Counted from the stretch's first letter, positions 47,565 to 60,776 are shown. The stretch is 61,419 nucleotides of DNA from Basidiobolus ranarum (GCA_040143965.1 JASJQH010000006.1:1-61419); one strand, 5' to 3'. A program made the numbers and translations. The notes: generated from the letters alone by a model not told the origin.

Positions 47565-48497
47565 CTAATCAAAAAGACCGAAACCCATATCATCATCAGA
47601 CTCTTCAGCGGCTTCAGCCTGGGCGGCAGCAGCAGGAGCAGCTTCGGTAGAGGCGCTAGCAGCAGCAGGGGCGGCAACGGCAAAGGCGGAAGGATCGGCA
47701 AGGTAAGCCTTAATCTTCTCTGAGCCATCAAAGGTATATTCAGTAGCAACTGAAACAGCCAAAAGGTTCTTGTAACCGTTGATAAGAACATGGGGAACAG
47801 ATGCAAGAGTAGGGAAACCAATTTGAAGAGACAAAGCAGCAACATTTTGGACACCAGACATGAAGTGACCCATGAGGACATCATCAGTGATATCAAGAAC
47901 ATCAGAGTTGAAGCAAGTTCCGTTGTCATAAACTTGAACAACTTCCATTCCGTAAGTGAATGGGGAGATGTTCAACATGTTAAGGAGAGAGGCTTCAGAA
48001 GGTCCGACCTTGGATCCAATCTTGACAAGATGAACATCGTTGATGATTTCAATAGTACCACGGGTAATCTTGGTAGGAACACCAAGAGCTTGGAAGAAGG
48101 AAGTCTTACCAGGCTCCATACCAGTGTTACCACCGGGGATGATGACATCAACAGGAGCAACGGCACCAGACTTGGCGGGGGCAGCAACACGATTGGCAAG
48201 AATCTTGGTACGGATATCCTTGAGGTCACCATTGGTGAAAACAAAACCGACATTACCTCTGACGAAAGGAAGCAACTTTTCGTAGTTGGGGTTTTGATCA
48301 AGGAGGACCTTCAAGGCACGACGAACCATGGTGTTCTTACCCATGAGAACAACACCTTCGCCACGGATACTTTGACGAATTTGGTGCATCTGGTTAGAAC
48401 CGACATTGTCAACGCTGACAATGAAGATGGAGTTGTAAGTCTCCAAAAGATTTTGGAGCTTGGCGAAGTACTGAGTTTTCTTTTCTCCCTTTGACAT
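47565..48497 (-). CDS. RPP0: 60S acidic ribosomal protein P0 (uL10)
   Basis: Single exon, 310 residues, the normal length. The N-terminal rRNA-binding domain is typical ([56 protein letters not shown]). The C-terminal tail [13 protein letters not shown] is the shared acidic P-protein motif that contacts elongation factors, with an Ala-rich hinge in front. P0 anchors the P1/P2 dimers to form the ribosomal stalk. Codon choice is visibly biased (many GTC/ACC/AAG-type codons), as for a highly expressed gene, in contrast to its neighbours. Confidence 0.98.
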   Translation of the reverse strand: MSKGEKKTQYFAKLQNLLETYNSIFIVSVDNVGSNQMHQIRQSIRGEGVVLMGKNTMVRRALKVLLDQNPNYEKLLPFVRGNVGFVFTNGDLKDIRTKILANRVAAPAKSGAVAPVDVIIPGGNTGMEPGKTSFFQALGVPTKITRGTIEIINDVHLVKIGSKVGPSEASLLNMLNISPFTYGMEVVQVYDNGTCFNSDVLDITDDVLMGHFMSGVQNVAALSLQIGFPTLASVPHVLINGYKNLLAVSVATEYTFDGSEKIKAYLADPSAFAVAAPAAASASTEAAPAAAAQAEAAEESDDDMGFGLFD

Positions 48498-48960
48498 CTT
48501 GAGATATAAGATTAGTGTTCAAGGGGTTCCGTATGGAGGATTTTAAAGACCTAGAAAATCAAAGGTGTTAAATGGATGGACAGCAACATTACTGAACTAA
48601 AATTATACGTACTAGAAAGTTGGAGTGAAGGAGAGTTTGATTTCGATTGTTTCAGGTATTTAAAAGACTTATTTCCTACTCAGATCTAATTGAAAATTTT
48701 CGTACCAATCATCGATCAATACTCATACGCATATCAAATATATGCTTGCTTATTCAAGGAATTACTAGTAATTTAGCATAGACCAGCTTTACCACAGAAG
48801 CAAACATGTAATATACAATAAAGACGTTGCAACGACGTGCACTATGTTGAATATTGGTAATAGTATTGGCAGTAATCACTTGAAACTTAAAATATTGTAG
48901 AGAAATGTTGATATAGTTTATTGAATAAACGAAGCACAGCTGAGTAGGCAATCTAAGTAT
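48498..48960. other. Intergenic region between two ribosomal protein genes
   Basis: Promoter and leader of RPP0, and 3' flank of eL34. A 5' UTR intron of RPP0 is possible because a GTAC-type and several AG sites lie within 150 bp of the start, but cannot be decided. Confidence 0.4.
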
Positions 48961-49357
48961 TTAGTTCTTTCCTTGAGACTTGATGACTCTCTTAACGATC
49001 TTTTGTTCTTCAATAAGGAAAGCACGAACAATACGTTCACGAACACAGTGACCACAACGACTACCTCCGTAGGCACGTTGGACAGTCTTTTGGCGCTTGG
49101 AAATACGGGCGTACTCACGAGGACGAAGAGCGGGAACCTGTTTGGAGATCATTAGGATTACTTAACTAAAGCTCAGAAATTGCTATCGAAGTACTTACAC
49201 CAGCAAGAGTGTTACCACAGTCACCACAACGAGGGGCGCTTCCGGGTTTCTTCTCGTGCAAGTAAGTAAGCTTGCCACCAGGGGTCTTAACAATACGAAC
49301 ACGGTTAGACTTGGTGTTGTAGGAGAGACGACGACGATAGGTGACACGTTGAGCCAT
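48961..49357 (-). CDS. RPL34: Ribosomal protein eL34
   Basis: Two exons (49357-49199, 49137-48961) give 111 residues, slightly shorter than the usual 117-121. The basic N-terminus [20 protein letters not shown], the zinc-ribbon-like cysteines CGDCG and CGHC, and the segment [20 protein letters not shown] identify it. It is a structural protein of the large subunit. It lies in the same orientation as RPP0, 0.46 kb upstream of it, but there is no sign of co-transcription. Confidence 0.97.
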
Positions 49358-50030
49358 TGCGACAGTTAATACTAGATAGATGGATGGATGATTAATACTG
49401 TCATGATAAGTAATTTTTTCTGGATGGATGAAAATACAAACCTCGTGGAGTTTTTCAACTGGATGTAGGCAAAAGGAAGAGCCACCAAACACACCACTTA
49501 CTCTTTTGTATGTCCCTCCAGCTTGTCTCAATTTTCTTAGATTTCAGGAGATTGATTGGTGGATTCTTGATCCTTAAAGGTACCTCTTTAGCTTGAAAAT
49601 TAGGCCCAGTTTTTTGGTGATTAACTATTAACGATTTACAGATTGGTTAATAGTGAGTTTTAGTGAAGCATTTACCCAGGTACGCTCTTTGCACAGGTGA
49701 ACCAAACCGGACTTCGCAGATATATGGTTACATACCAACGTGTTCATATTGGTACACCAAGGCTCACCATCTGTCAACTGGGAGGAAACGATATCCAACT
49801 AAAACTAGTTCGACACTCACGGGCCAAATGGCAAACCACACTTCCAACAAATACCCTGAATATATAATATCCAACACACCCATATATTACATGACCATAA
49901 ACCATACTGAAGAAGTCAAATATTAAATTAAAGCTCTTAGCACAGGTGATAATAATAACACAAACGAGAGTTAAACCCTATGGACTCGTATTCTCCTTTA
50001 AAGGCTACTGGAATATCACAAATAGTCCGA
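49358..50030. other. Intergenic region
   Basis: Promoter and leader of eL34, including an ATGG tetranucleotide run near 49379-49391, and the 3' flank of the frameshifted small ORF. Nothing else recognised. Confidence 0.4.
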
Positions 50031-50364
50031 TCAGTATCTCCGTTTAGGCTCTGCGGGTTGAATAAGCCCTTTCTTTTCTAGTGCTAGATGATTCATGCTC
50101 AAGATCAATGCACTAAAAAGCTGCTGACTAATGCAACCGTATAATTCTGTGGTGAGATTGATTAGGTCAGTCTGTAGTGATACTTCGCTTGCGGATGTCC
50201 GAACTTGGCGTATCTCATTTAATTGGAGATCCAAATAATTTCACAATTTCCAAATATGTATGAGGTGAGTATGTTAAATCAGGATGCAAAAGAGAAACCA
50301 AGGTGCTTATTAATCTATTGGCCAATGATATAGGGATATCGTTTTCATATAAACCCGCTGCCAT
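50031..50364 (-). pseudogene. Small helical protein gene with an apparent frameshift
   Basis: An ATG frame from 50364 reads MAAGLYENDIPISLANRL, then STLVSLLHPDLTYSPHTYLE, and stops at 50218-50216 in the frame. The adjoining frame reads DLQLNEIRQVRTSASEVSLQ and continues, with amphipathic helix character, to a stop at 50031. One T fewer in the TTATTTGG near 50231-50238 would fuse them into one smooth ~111-residue helical protein. A 31-nt GT-AG intron could also join them, but that is shorter than any other here. No family recognised; a small coiled-coil complex subunit is one guess. The start lies only 47 bp from the divergent cyclotransferase start, so the two would share a minimal promoter. 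Confidence 0.4.
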
Positions 50365-50411
50365 CGGAGCAGTAAGAAACTAGCAATCAACTCATACGCT
50401 ACTTATCAACC

Positions 50412-51287
50412 ATGGCAATATCTAACAACACCGAAGACCAATTGCCCAACATGGTCTGGTATCTCGGTCAGTAGCTCTATTATTAATATTCGTCATTTTA
50501 TACTATATACTTATATTCTTTCTTTCGTATAGCGTATGGCGCCAACATGAGCAAAGACGTATTGACAGGACGTCGTCAAGTGAAGCCCATTCGATCTGTA
50601 CCAGTTCGCGTACCTGGCTATTATTTAGCCTTTGACCTTCCGGGTATGCCATACATTGAACCTGGATTTGCTTCTATTCGTTCTTTTCCCAGTGACCCCG
50701 AAGACTCATCAGAAACAAGATTCTTCCCAGTAACTCGTAACAAACGTGAAAGTGCTCCAGTGGTTCATGGAGTAGCTCACTTGATTACCGCAGAGGATTT
50801 CCGTCAAGTCCAATTAACCGAAGGTGGTGGAGGAAGCACAGAATATGGCTATCAAGTCAAGATAGTCGAATGCGAATCTTACACTAAAGAAAAGATCAAT
50901 GCACATACTTTGATGTCGCATGATCATTGTATTCGACCAAGTTTACCCTCACTAAGGTATTTAACCATCCTCAGAGTCGGTTCAAAGGAGCATGAAGTTG
51001 ATCCAGAGTTCCGAGAGTACTTGGACGATTTGTTACATTTTGAAGCACATTCTTGGCGCCAGAAGATTGGGAAATACATATTCTTCATGATTCTCATACC
51101 AATTTTTGGTCCCATACTACTTTTGAGAGGCTTATCCAAGAAGGGTGGCGAAGGGATGGGATCAATCTTCCACTGGTGGTGGCATCTCTTGGGTCATTTC
51201 ATTTGGATTCTACACGATCAATTTTTTGAGCCATTGTTAGGAAATGGCGGATCTTCTGAGTTTCAAGCCAAGCTTAAGAGCATTTAA
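50412..51287 (+). CDS. Gamma-glutamylcyclotransferase, GliK-like
   Basis: Two exons (50412-50466, 50533-51287) give 269 residues. The first intron splits the signature VWYLAYGANMS, which forms the gamma-glutamyl-binding loop of GGCT-fold enzymes. The following LPGMPYIEPGFASI and VVHGVAHLITAEDFRQV match fungal GliK/GGCT-like proteins. The fold converts gamma-glutamyl amino acids or peptides to 5-oxoproline; GliK takes part in gliotoxin metabolism in Aspergillus, but stand-alone homologues outside gli clusters, as here, are widespread. A hydrophobic segment near residue 195-215 (KYIFFMILIPIFGPILLL) and a second Trp-rich one suggest membrane attachment, which is unusual for GGCT enzymes. The donor GTCAGT is weak. 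Confidence 0.85.
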
Positions 51288-51492
51288 ATATTTTCACTTA
51301 CATTAACACATTGAACCAAATATTTGAAGCTTGCTATTAGTTCGGTCTTTGACATACCTGTACATGTATACTATTTAATAATATATTCCTTTTGTTAACT
51401 AAAGTACACTCTGAATATGTATGCTTTGTTCTGAGGTTCTTTTGTAGCACTCACATATTTTAACCAAAAATTAAAATATAGCATGCAGAACT

Positions 51493-53872
51493 TTATTTTT
51501 TTTTGCCAACTCGTTCCGTCTTGTTGCTAACAGTTTTGCCTAATCCACGATACTTCTGCGCATCTTTGCGACTCATTCGAGTTTGGTTTCTAGTTCCTTT
51601 ACCTCCTTCCCAATGTCCACCACTCGCTGCAGAAGAGGACACAAGGAGACGTCCACAGGAGTTACATGGGCGCGAGGGGTGAAATGACTGGGAGGAACTA
51701 CAGTATCCACATATCATTCTGCTTGCAAACTGAATGTTGCGTTGGTTATAGTATAAATGATTATGATAAGTAAATAGAAATTACCTGTGTTTCATGATCA
51801 CTCTTATCATCGTGACATTCATCACATGGGAATGATTTACCACAACTAAAGAAAAAACTAGACATCAGTTAGCTGCTTCATTTAAAAGGATATGAGTGAA
51901 CATTACCAAGGAAAGGTGAGCCACCTGTAGCTTTTTTTGTAATGTTTACATGTTCCTTTATCAGGTAAATGTTGTCCAGGAACTAGTCCTAGCTCTTCCA
52001 ATTCTTTCTTCTTCTTCTTTTTAAGGCCAGCTGTAGCACTATCAGATAATTTCAAGTTAAGTCTAGCGTGCTCTGCAACAGAGGTAAAGCGCACAACTTC
52101 GGCAGAAAACGTATAGTTGTTATGGCAAATGTGGCATCTTTGAGTGAACATCTTGGACTTTGCCAATCTACGCGCCGTAATTCCATTCGGTGTAATGGTA
52201 TTTTCTTCATCATCTGGTACTGGGCATGAGCTACATGTCAATCTGTATGTAGAAGGAAGCAGATCGTAAGGTTGGAAAATGTATGGCGGATGTATAACAA
52301 TTGTTCCAAGAATATCAGAATTTTGATGAAGCATGCCTAAAGTTGGGGAATGGCGTTAGTTTAAAAATCGATTTGGTCTAATCATGACTTAACATACCAG
52401 GTTGAAATTTAACAGTAACTGGTAATCCTCCACACTTTCCATTTGTGCACATTTTACTCATTTCCTTCCCAGGTACCAAGTCCATATCAACGGTGCATGT
52501 GGATTTCATTGCTGTTGTACATTTGACACATTTTATGCTTAATGATAACAAGATGCATTCCACTAAAGCTACTCCCTCCATGTGCGAATCGAGGATTTTA
52601 ATGTCATAACATCCAACATTTCCCGTGTTTTTGAGTTTTTCTTCTTTGTCTTCCGAATCCTCTTTTTTCTGTTCGTTAGATTTCATATCGGTTTCAGATG
52701 GGCGGTATAAAGGTATCTCTCCTGTCACGTTGGATATAGCTAAACTATCATCCGATTCCACTTGTGATATTCTGACAGAATTGGAAAAAAGATCATTTAA
52801 ACCATCAGGATCTTCTTTCGATAATACCGGTTTATCATGCTTGGGCCCATTGTTTCGTACAAACTTGATAGTAGCACTGGAGGTAGTTGGTGGTGCCACG
52901 GCAGGGATTGGTTTTGGTGGTGGTATATCTGCAACTTTCTCGACTAGAAGATTAGAGAGTTCTCTATCAAGTTTATTCAGCAAGGGTCTTAGTATTTGGA
53001 TTGTTCCGTTTTGTGAACGAGCGCGCAGAAAACCTGGTGGTGAGACTAGTAATCGTTCAGCATCTTGATTCAAGAAATTTACCACGCTCCTATAATTATT
53101 TAAAGTTGATTTATGGTGCGTAATATTCATTTAACTCCAAGTGTACTTACTTTTTCAATGATTTCGGGATTTCATCGTTTAAAACTTCGAATAATGGAAC
53201 TCCCTCTTTTGAATTTTCATTGGTATTATAGTACTTCTCAGGTAAAGATATGTTGAGTTCAAGAGACTCAAGCTCAAAAGGAAACTCGGGATCGCTTGGA
53301 ACCAGTTTAATTTTGAAGGAAGGGGCAACTTTTGTCGAGGTAGAGTTAAATTCAAATGAATCTTTGAATCGACGCTGAATTTGTTTAAGCTCAGTGTGTC
53401 TTGTTAATTGTGCACTCTGAGAAACAACAATATCCGATTTTTCTGTAACAATCTCTCCCATTTCTCTATTTGGTGTATTTGCAGACTCATCAACTTTTGT
53501 GGTAAGTTGTAGGAGTTGATCCTTTGATAAATTTTGCTCGTCATTATTACTTACAGAAGCTTCCTTATTTTTGTTTGGAATCTTATTCCGTCTAGTGCGA
53601 GTTCTTTTAGTTGTATTTCCTGGAGTTGGATTTTCTGTATGCAAGAAGCGGCAACGATCACCAAACCTACAACCTGAGGGGGTCGAGAAAAATTTGCATG
53701 TTGAAGACTTATTTGATTCTCCTGGAGGGTTTCTGCGGCGAGTGGATTTATAAGATTTCGAAGATTGTTTATTCTCCCCCTGTGGTTGTTCAGCTGTTGG
53801 ACTATCCGAATTCAAGTTAGCATCGTTGAAGGTAGTGTTTGCATGGAGTTGGTCTTGCTCTGAGCCTGACAT
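51493..53872 (-). CDS. CCCH + CHY zinc-finger protein
   Basis: Five exons (53872-53151, 53089-52398, 52336-51907, 51845-51785, 51729-51493) give 713 residues. Near residue 57 is a CCCH finger with C-x8-C-x5-C-x3-H spacing (CKFFSTPSGCRFGDRCRFLH). The middle carries CxxC pairs (CVKCTTAMKSTC; CSSCPVPDDE; CHICHNNYTF), suggesting more zinc sites. The CHY domain follows near residue 605: CKHYKKSYRWLTFPC, CGKSFPCDECHDDKSDHETQ, MICGYCSSSQSF and CNSCGR; it is spread over three exons. The C-terminus is Lys/Arg-rich. CHY proteins include yeast Hot13 (Tim assembly) and ubiquitin ligases with RING fingers; no RING is visible here. The CCCH finger suggests RNA binding. The specific role is unknown. Confidence 0.88.
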
Positions 53873-54498
53873 GGTGGATGGTTAAAAGAGCTTTAAATTC
53901 GGTTTCAAGATTTCCTGACTTTCATGATATAACTCACGTGAGAGACTACGTTAATCTTCTAGACTAGTAGATGTCGAGATGTCATAAAATTTGCAACTGG
54001 TAGTTAAGTGAAGCTATTAAACAAGCAAAGTAAATATTGATTTTTGTATGGTTAAATGCATGATGATCTAGGTGTACTTAGTGATGATCAAATCAGTAAC
54101 GATAATGCAGAGTTAGTGGGCTTGTTCTAACATAAACGAAGATTGTTGTATTTCCTTGAATTTATGTCTTGATCTCTAGTTCTATTTCCTTGCATTCATG
54201 TCTTGATCTCCTTATTGCTCCACCTATCACATTTATATCACGGCTGATTAAATATATATCGACTTAATAACTACTTATATATAGAGACATTGATTGTGAA
54301 TGCCTTTGTGAATGCTATTTTCCATACATCTATCAACTATCGATGGTACATGTATTCCTATTTTTAAGAGTTTATGAGGTGCTTTAGGCAATTCATACAA
54401 CTCTTGCAAATCACTGATTCCGCTGTCTGAGCTCTTCATATTTAAGAGACTCCTAACTCCAATAGTAACAAATACCTTCAATAACCTTATTCCACACA
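53873..54498. other. Divergent intergenic region
   Basis: Upstream of the CCCH/CHY gene and of the predicted membrane protein. Includes a 34-bp tandem duplication. A 74-codon minus-strand frame (54499-54275, TTG start) looks protein-like but could not be linked to other exons. Confidence 0.4.
54149..54216 (+). repeat. 34-bp imperfect tandem duplication, 2 copies
   Basis: Two adjacent copies beginning TATTTCCTTGAATTTATGTC and TATTTCCTTGCATTCATGTC, each continuing TTGATCTC, differing at a few positions. Intergenic. Confidence 0.7.
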
Positions 54499-55157
54499 AT
54501 GAGACTGACAGCCAGAAAAAGTGAACAAAGCTACCTTTTTTCCTTTATACCGCTTCATGTTGCATGCTTGATTAGCCAAGCTGGACTTGGGGTAAGTTGT
54601 ATGCGTAGTATCTATTCAGCTCAATTTGTCAATAACAAGTACTAGGTGGTGGCTTTAGTCCTTCTACTATTAACGGTTTACAGGAAATTACCGGTGAACG
54701 GTATGGCTGATCTGCACTCTGACTTTGGAGAGGTGGTGAGGTATTTTGCCATCATGTGTCATGGCCTCAATATATGTGTAGGGGTATTTGGTATATTCAG
54801 TGTTGTAGTGGCGGAGATTTCGGTGCAGATAATCTCAGTTTATTTGGCATTGTTTGCCATCGTTTGGGATCTGACCATGATGATACTCGAAGGTGTAACT
54901 GGCGAAATACTACTACCAATTCTTATAGGGATCGAGGTAGGTGTCTGTCTAAATCCATTCAAATACCCAGTCAAGCTACCCACAAGCTAACAAATACATT
55001 TGACTCATTAGCTGATCCTGACTATCTTCGGTATTCATTCTCTCTACCGTTATGGGAGAGAAATACGTGGCGTTCAAACAAACTTCGAACAGTATCGGCG
55101 CCAGATGGCTGCAAATGCTCACATTCGAAAAAGAGAGAAATCACTAGAGAAATCTAG
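54499..55157 (+). CDS. Predicted small multi-span membrane protein
   Basis: Three exons (54499-54591, 54646-54936, 54987-55157) keep phase and give 184 residues, beginning MRLTARKSEQSYLFSFIPL. About four hydrophobic segments can be seen: VACLISQAGLGVVALVLLLL, FAIMCHGLNICVGVFGIFSV, IISVYLALFAIVWDLTMMIL, and EILLPILIGIE. The C-terminus is soluble and basic (DYLRYSFSLPLWERNTWRSN, then KKREITREI). The pattern is that of a small tetraspan or MARVEL-like fungal membrane protein, but I recognise no family, so no function is given. Donors GTAAGT and GTAGGT are good; the second acceptor (ACAAG) is the one that leaves an open frame. Could still be a chance assembly. Confidence 0.5.
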
Positions 55158-55566
55158 CATTAATGTTACCAGAGTTTATATTGACAACTCTTCTGACTCG
55201 CTGTCAATCTGATTAATAAATGTTTTGTAATATCTTAACTATTGAATTTCTCGATGATTTCGGGGTTACAGTGACGTTGATTTTCAAATTAATACACAGT
55301 CCTGATGACAGTTCATCAATGGAGTGGCGAATGACTAGAGGGCTACGACTTCGACGATAGTGATGAAGTCCATAATTTTCGACATACTACTCTATTTCCT
55401 TGATTTTTGTATGTTTGGCAGTGTATGTCATGATGTCCTATCCGACGTACCCCCATTTCCAAATTGAATTTTACTCTCACTTGTTTCTTCTCTCTCTGTC
55501 TTGTGTTGTGCTATTACCATTTCTCCATTTCATATCAATTTAGTACCTCTAAGTAAATAGACAAAA
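55158..55566. other. Intergenic region, promoter of TRR1
   Basis: 3' flank of the predicted membrane protein and promoter/leader of thioredoxin reductase, CT-rich near 55480-55500. No Yap1-type TTACTAA site seen. Confidence 0.4.
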
Positions 55567-56733
<1,167 letters not shown>

Positions 56734-57087
56734 ATTTACTGAGTAATGCAGTCTTTCTTTTTTCCCTCGAATTGAGGCCATTTCATTCGATACGAAGCAA
56801 TAAATTATTCTCATTGGTATCATTGTTACAACGAGAGTTAACCAATATCTATTCTTCTACGTCGGTTACTCAGTATCTACTCTTATTTAACAATCCAACA
56901 TCGACTTTTACTCGTGTATTTATTTACTTCATCTCCGAAATAACTTATGTTCATTGAGTGAAAAATGGGGGTCTTTGTACGAAAAGAAAAATGCTCATAG
57001 TTAATCGATGAAATGGAATGGAATCATAGTATAATTATTTGTATCAGATAAGCGGGGGCTTTCTAACACTCCACAGTTACATGATAT
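56734..57087. other. Convergent 3' intergenic region
   Basis: Lies between the stops of TRR1 and ATP-citrate lyase. No feature beyond UTR-like sequence. Confidence 0.5.
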
Positions 57088-60000
57088 CTAAGAGGACTTG
57101 GACATTTTTCTGGCATTTACGAAAGCACGCCCGGATTCGCGTTCTGGGAGAATATAAGAAATATCATCCCAAGGATGTCTGTAGAGGCCTTGCTTGAGAC
57201 GCTTCTGATCAATGTAATGACCAATGAAACCGATGCTTCTGCCAAGTACAAAGAGACCGTTCAATGTACCAATGCGTACATATTCATCGGCTTCTTCGCG
57301 TGAGAAAGCACCACTGTTGCGAAGGAGATCGACAAAGAGAACACCGATTGCTCCATCTACGTTAAGAATGAGATTATCCTTCTTGGAAGTGGTGATTTGC
57401 TCGACAGCAAGAGCGTAATCAAGGATAGGAGTGGCTGGGAAGTGCGTCTTGGCATACTCGGTGATAATACTAACACGTAAATCAGGGTTGTTACGAGATT
57501 TGATCTTATGGCCAATACCTAAAATCAATTTGTTTTGTTTACGCATAGAATCCACAAACTCACGTGGAGTCAAGTTTTGATCATAAGCATCAGAGAATAA
57601 TTGGGCAGCACCATCCAAAGCACCTCCAAATCTGTCACCAATGGTCAAAAGACCAGATACTAGAGAACTGACCAAATCTTTACCCGCACGAGCAGTAACA
57701 ATGGTGTTATGGGCACCAGAAACGGCTGGACCGTGATCAGCAGTCAACATCAAAATCATCTCAACAAACTTGGCAGCATAGTCGGGAAGACGACGTTTGA
57801 ACCACAAAAGACTGAGTACACCTCCAACACCAATGTTTTGTTCGAAGACTTCACTAATACGCATACCAGCATACAAAAGTTCCTGACCACGATCATCACA
57901 AATGGTGGATACGAAGGAAGCAGGCTTTCTAACTAATCCAAGCTCCATAGCCCAGTTATAATCAATTGGGATCTTGGGAGGCTCGGGTTCAGCAAATGGC
58001 ACAATAACACCAGCGTCTACAAGTCTTTGGAAGGTTTGGTTGAGAACCAATGGTAACTCTTCGAAGGTATCAGGTACAATAACACCAGCAGCACGAAGGC
58101 CACGGTTCTTGGCATCGGCAGTTTCACCATCGGAATTGGCGCAAGCACCAGCGTGACCAAATTGAACTTCAGTTTGGAACATACTTGCGCAGGTACCAAT
58201 GCACCATGCGACTACAGGTTTGCGGATCTTGCCAGACTTAACGGCCTCAGCAACTCTGTATTCCTCAACTCCACCAACCTCGCCCAACAAGACGAGCATC
58301 TTGCAATTGGGATCAGCCTCATATCTGAGCAAATGATCAATAAAAGTAGATCCAGGATAACGATCTCCTCCAATAGCAACACCTTCGTAGACACCATCGG
58401 TAGAGCGACTGATGATGTTGTTCAATTCGTTAGACATACCTCCAGACTTGGAAACATAACCAACAGAACCAGGACGGTACAATTTAGAAGAAACAATGTT
58501 ATCCATCATACCACCAGTGTTTCCGATCTTGAAGCAACCGGGCTTAATTCCGCCAACAGTAGCGGGACCAATAATTAAAACACCCTTTTGATTGGCAAGA
58601 TGAAGGATTTGACGGGCTCTTCTTTCTGGGACACCCTCAGCAATAATGGCAACACTCTTAATTTGGTTAGAGTATTCCATAATTTCAACAGTTGAGGAGT
58701 AAACAGATCTACTAGAAGCAAAGTTGACAACAGTGTCAACATCGGAATGCTTACGAATGGCTTCCTCAAGAGACTTGTAAACAGGGATTAAAGTCTCTTT
58801 GGTTCCCCAGTAGAATTTCTGATTGTGATTACCTCCGAATGGATAAACCATGGCGGCAACAGATGAGGTTGTACGACCACAGATGAAGTCGAAATCAAGC
58901 ATACCTTGAACAGCACGGGTTTGAAGACCGTAGACAATCGCTCTGGTAGACTTGGAGAAAGGTCTGTACCAAGGGTGCTCTTCGGTTTTAACCTCAGGGA
59001 AATAAGTCATGTTCTCTTGACCACCCTTAGGAGTTTCTTTGGTAGGTGAGGGAAGAGCAGAAGATTGGGCAGAAGCGGATTGGCTAGGAGTAGCGACAGT
59101 AAGCTTTTTGCTGCTCTCAACGGAAGGATCGATACCCTTTAATGCTAAAGGTACGATGGCTGTAACATGAGTCTCGGGTCCATAAACCTTGATCTCAACA
59201 CCCAAGGTTTGTCCGAGTTCACGCATAGCGCGAAGTCCTTCTTGGTAATTAGGACCAGCACGTCTGATGAAGATCTTTACATTGTGGAAAATCAACTTTT
59301 GTTGGAACTCTTTAAGAGCACGAATGATACCCTTGAAAGTAGTAGCAACATTGGTAAAATTGGCAATACCACCACCAATAATGAGCACCTTTCCTTCAGG
59401 ATGTGGAGTGGCACTACGAGTCATTAAATCCAAAATAATCTTGGCATATTCGTAGGTCTGGGTTTCGGTAGGGGCACCGGAGTATTCACCATAGTTAGCA
59501 AGCTCGTTGGCATAACCCAACGCAGCAATTGCATCACTGTAAACAACTGAGGCACCACCTCCAGCAACCATGGTCCAAATACGACCATCCTTGTTAAGAA
59601 CAGTGAGCTTCAAACTGGCACCGGTCTTGGCGTCGAGATTCTGGATGTAAGCCTCTTCTTTGGTGAGGTCACGACCGAAGGGGGCTGGGAACTCCATAGG
59701 TGGGCCTTGATCAATGGTTTGTTGCTCAGATGCACCAGTACCCTTGCGAGCAATAGCCCACTTTGAGCCAGCTTCAAACTCACCAGTTTGATCAAGCTTA
59801 GCAGCAAGATCCAAGTAATATACTTGAGGTGCTTGACCGTTTTCTCCATCAACGACAACAAGAGGATTGATTTCAAGATAAGTGAAATGAAGGTCTACAT
59901 AGACGGAATAAAGACGAGTGATAAAATCAACCAAGACATCTTGCTTCTCTTGAGGAACATTAATGAGTAGTTCTTTCTTGATCACTTCAGCTGAAGCAAA

Positions 60001-60631
60001 GTCAGCATTGACACCAACGGTATATTTAACAGCCTTGGAGTCAACATCACCAACTTCAATACCACCTTCATGATGGAAAAGAATTATATCGCCCTCACGA
60101 ACAGATTGAATACAAATATAGTATTCAGTATCTTGACTGTGAGGAACAAAAGGTTCGATAAGGAAGGTTTTAAGAACACCAGCAACACCGTCAACCTTTG
60201 AAGAAACAATGATATTTGGCTGGTCAGTCAGTGAAAAATTAAGGATATGTGGATAAGATATCACTTACAACGACCTCTTTTCCAGCGTGCTCGGTAATCC
60301 AGGATCTGACTGTATTCCAGTTAGCATTTAACAAAAGAAGGCCACTCTTTCCACGACGTTTAATAAGTTGGTCAGGTTTGGCAACAAGTTTGTCAGTGAG
60401 TACCCAAGGGTGACTAACTTCAATTTGGTCTAGAGAAGTTTGAATGAAAGTGGCTAAGCCAGCAGGGCTCTCTGGGGCCTTTGTTGTGTCAATTTTAACT
60501 TGCGCTAATTTGGTAGCAGCTGGGGCAAAAGCAGAGATTGATGGAGTAGCACCGGGCAAAACGGGCGAATTCAAAAGCCAATGAGCAAGAAGATGCTTTC
60601 CATCAAATTCGCGGATGGCTTTAGCAGACAT
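57088..60631 (-). CDS. ACLY: ATP-citrate lyase, single-chain
   Basis: Two exons (60631-60269, 60219-57088) give 1164 residues. The ATP-grasp/citryl-CoA synthetase part starts [20 protein letters not shown] and includes [15 protein letters not shown] and [16 protein letters not shown]. The CoA-binding and phosphohistidine part has [15 protein letters not shown] with the catalytic His near residue 809. The citrate-synthase-like C-terminal part carries [35 protein letters not shown] and [15 protein letters not shown]. It makes cytosolic acetyl-CoA and oxaloacetate from citrate, ATP and CoA, feeding lipid synthesis, relevant in oil-storing fungi. Ascomycetes split this protein into two subunits; animals, basidiomycetes and zygomycete lineages have the fused form. 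A Ser/Pro linker (about 520-560) separates the two halves. Confidence 0.98.
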
Positions 60632-60760
60632 ATCTATGAATTTCTAATATAAAAGTATATAGGAAGTGAACGTAACTATAGTACTTTTGTTAAATAGATA
60701 TGACACTCTTAATAAGAAAAGTGAAAAATCCAAGTCAACAAATGCTTGTTGTGTTCATTC

Positions 60761-60776
60761 TGAGTCAGTCAGACTC
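60761..60776. promoter_or_regulatory. TGAGTCA within a GAGTC-N5-GACTC palindrome, ACLY promoter
   Basis: TGAGTCAGTCAGACTC, about 130-145 bp before the ACLY start. TGAGTCA is the Gcn4/AP-1 bZIP half-site pair; the inverted GAGTC arms extend it. A bZIP site is inferred. Confidence 0.35.

Noticed and set aside
47790-48494. 234-codon plus-strand frame opposite RPP0
   Set aside because: Shadow of the strong codon bias of the ribosomal P0 gene on the other strand.
54275-54499. 74-codon minus-strand frame, protein-like composition
   Set aside because: TTG start and no partner exon. It abuts the start of the better-supported three-exon plus-strand model.
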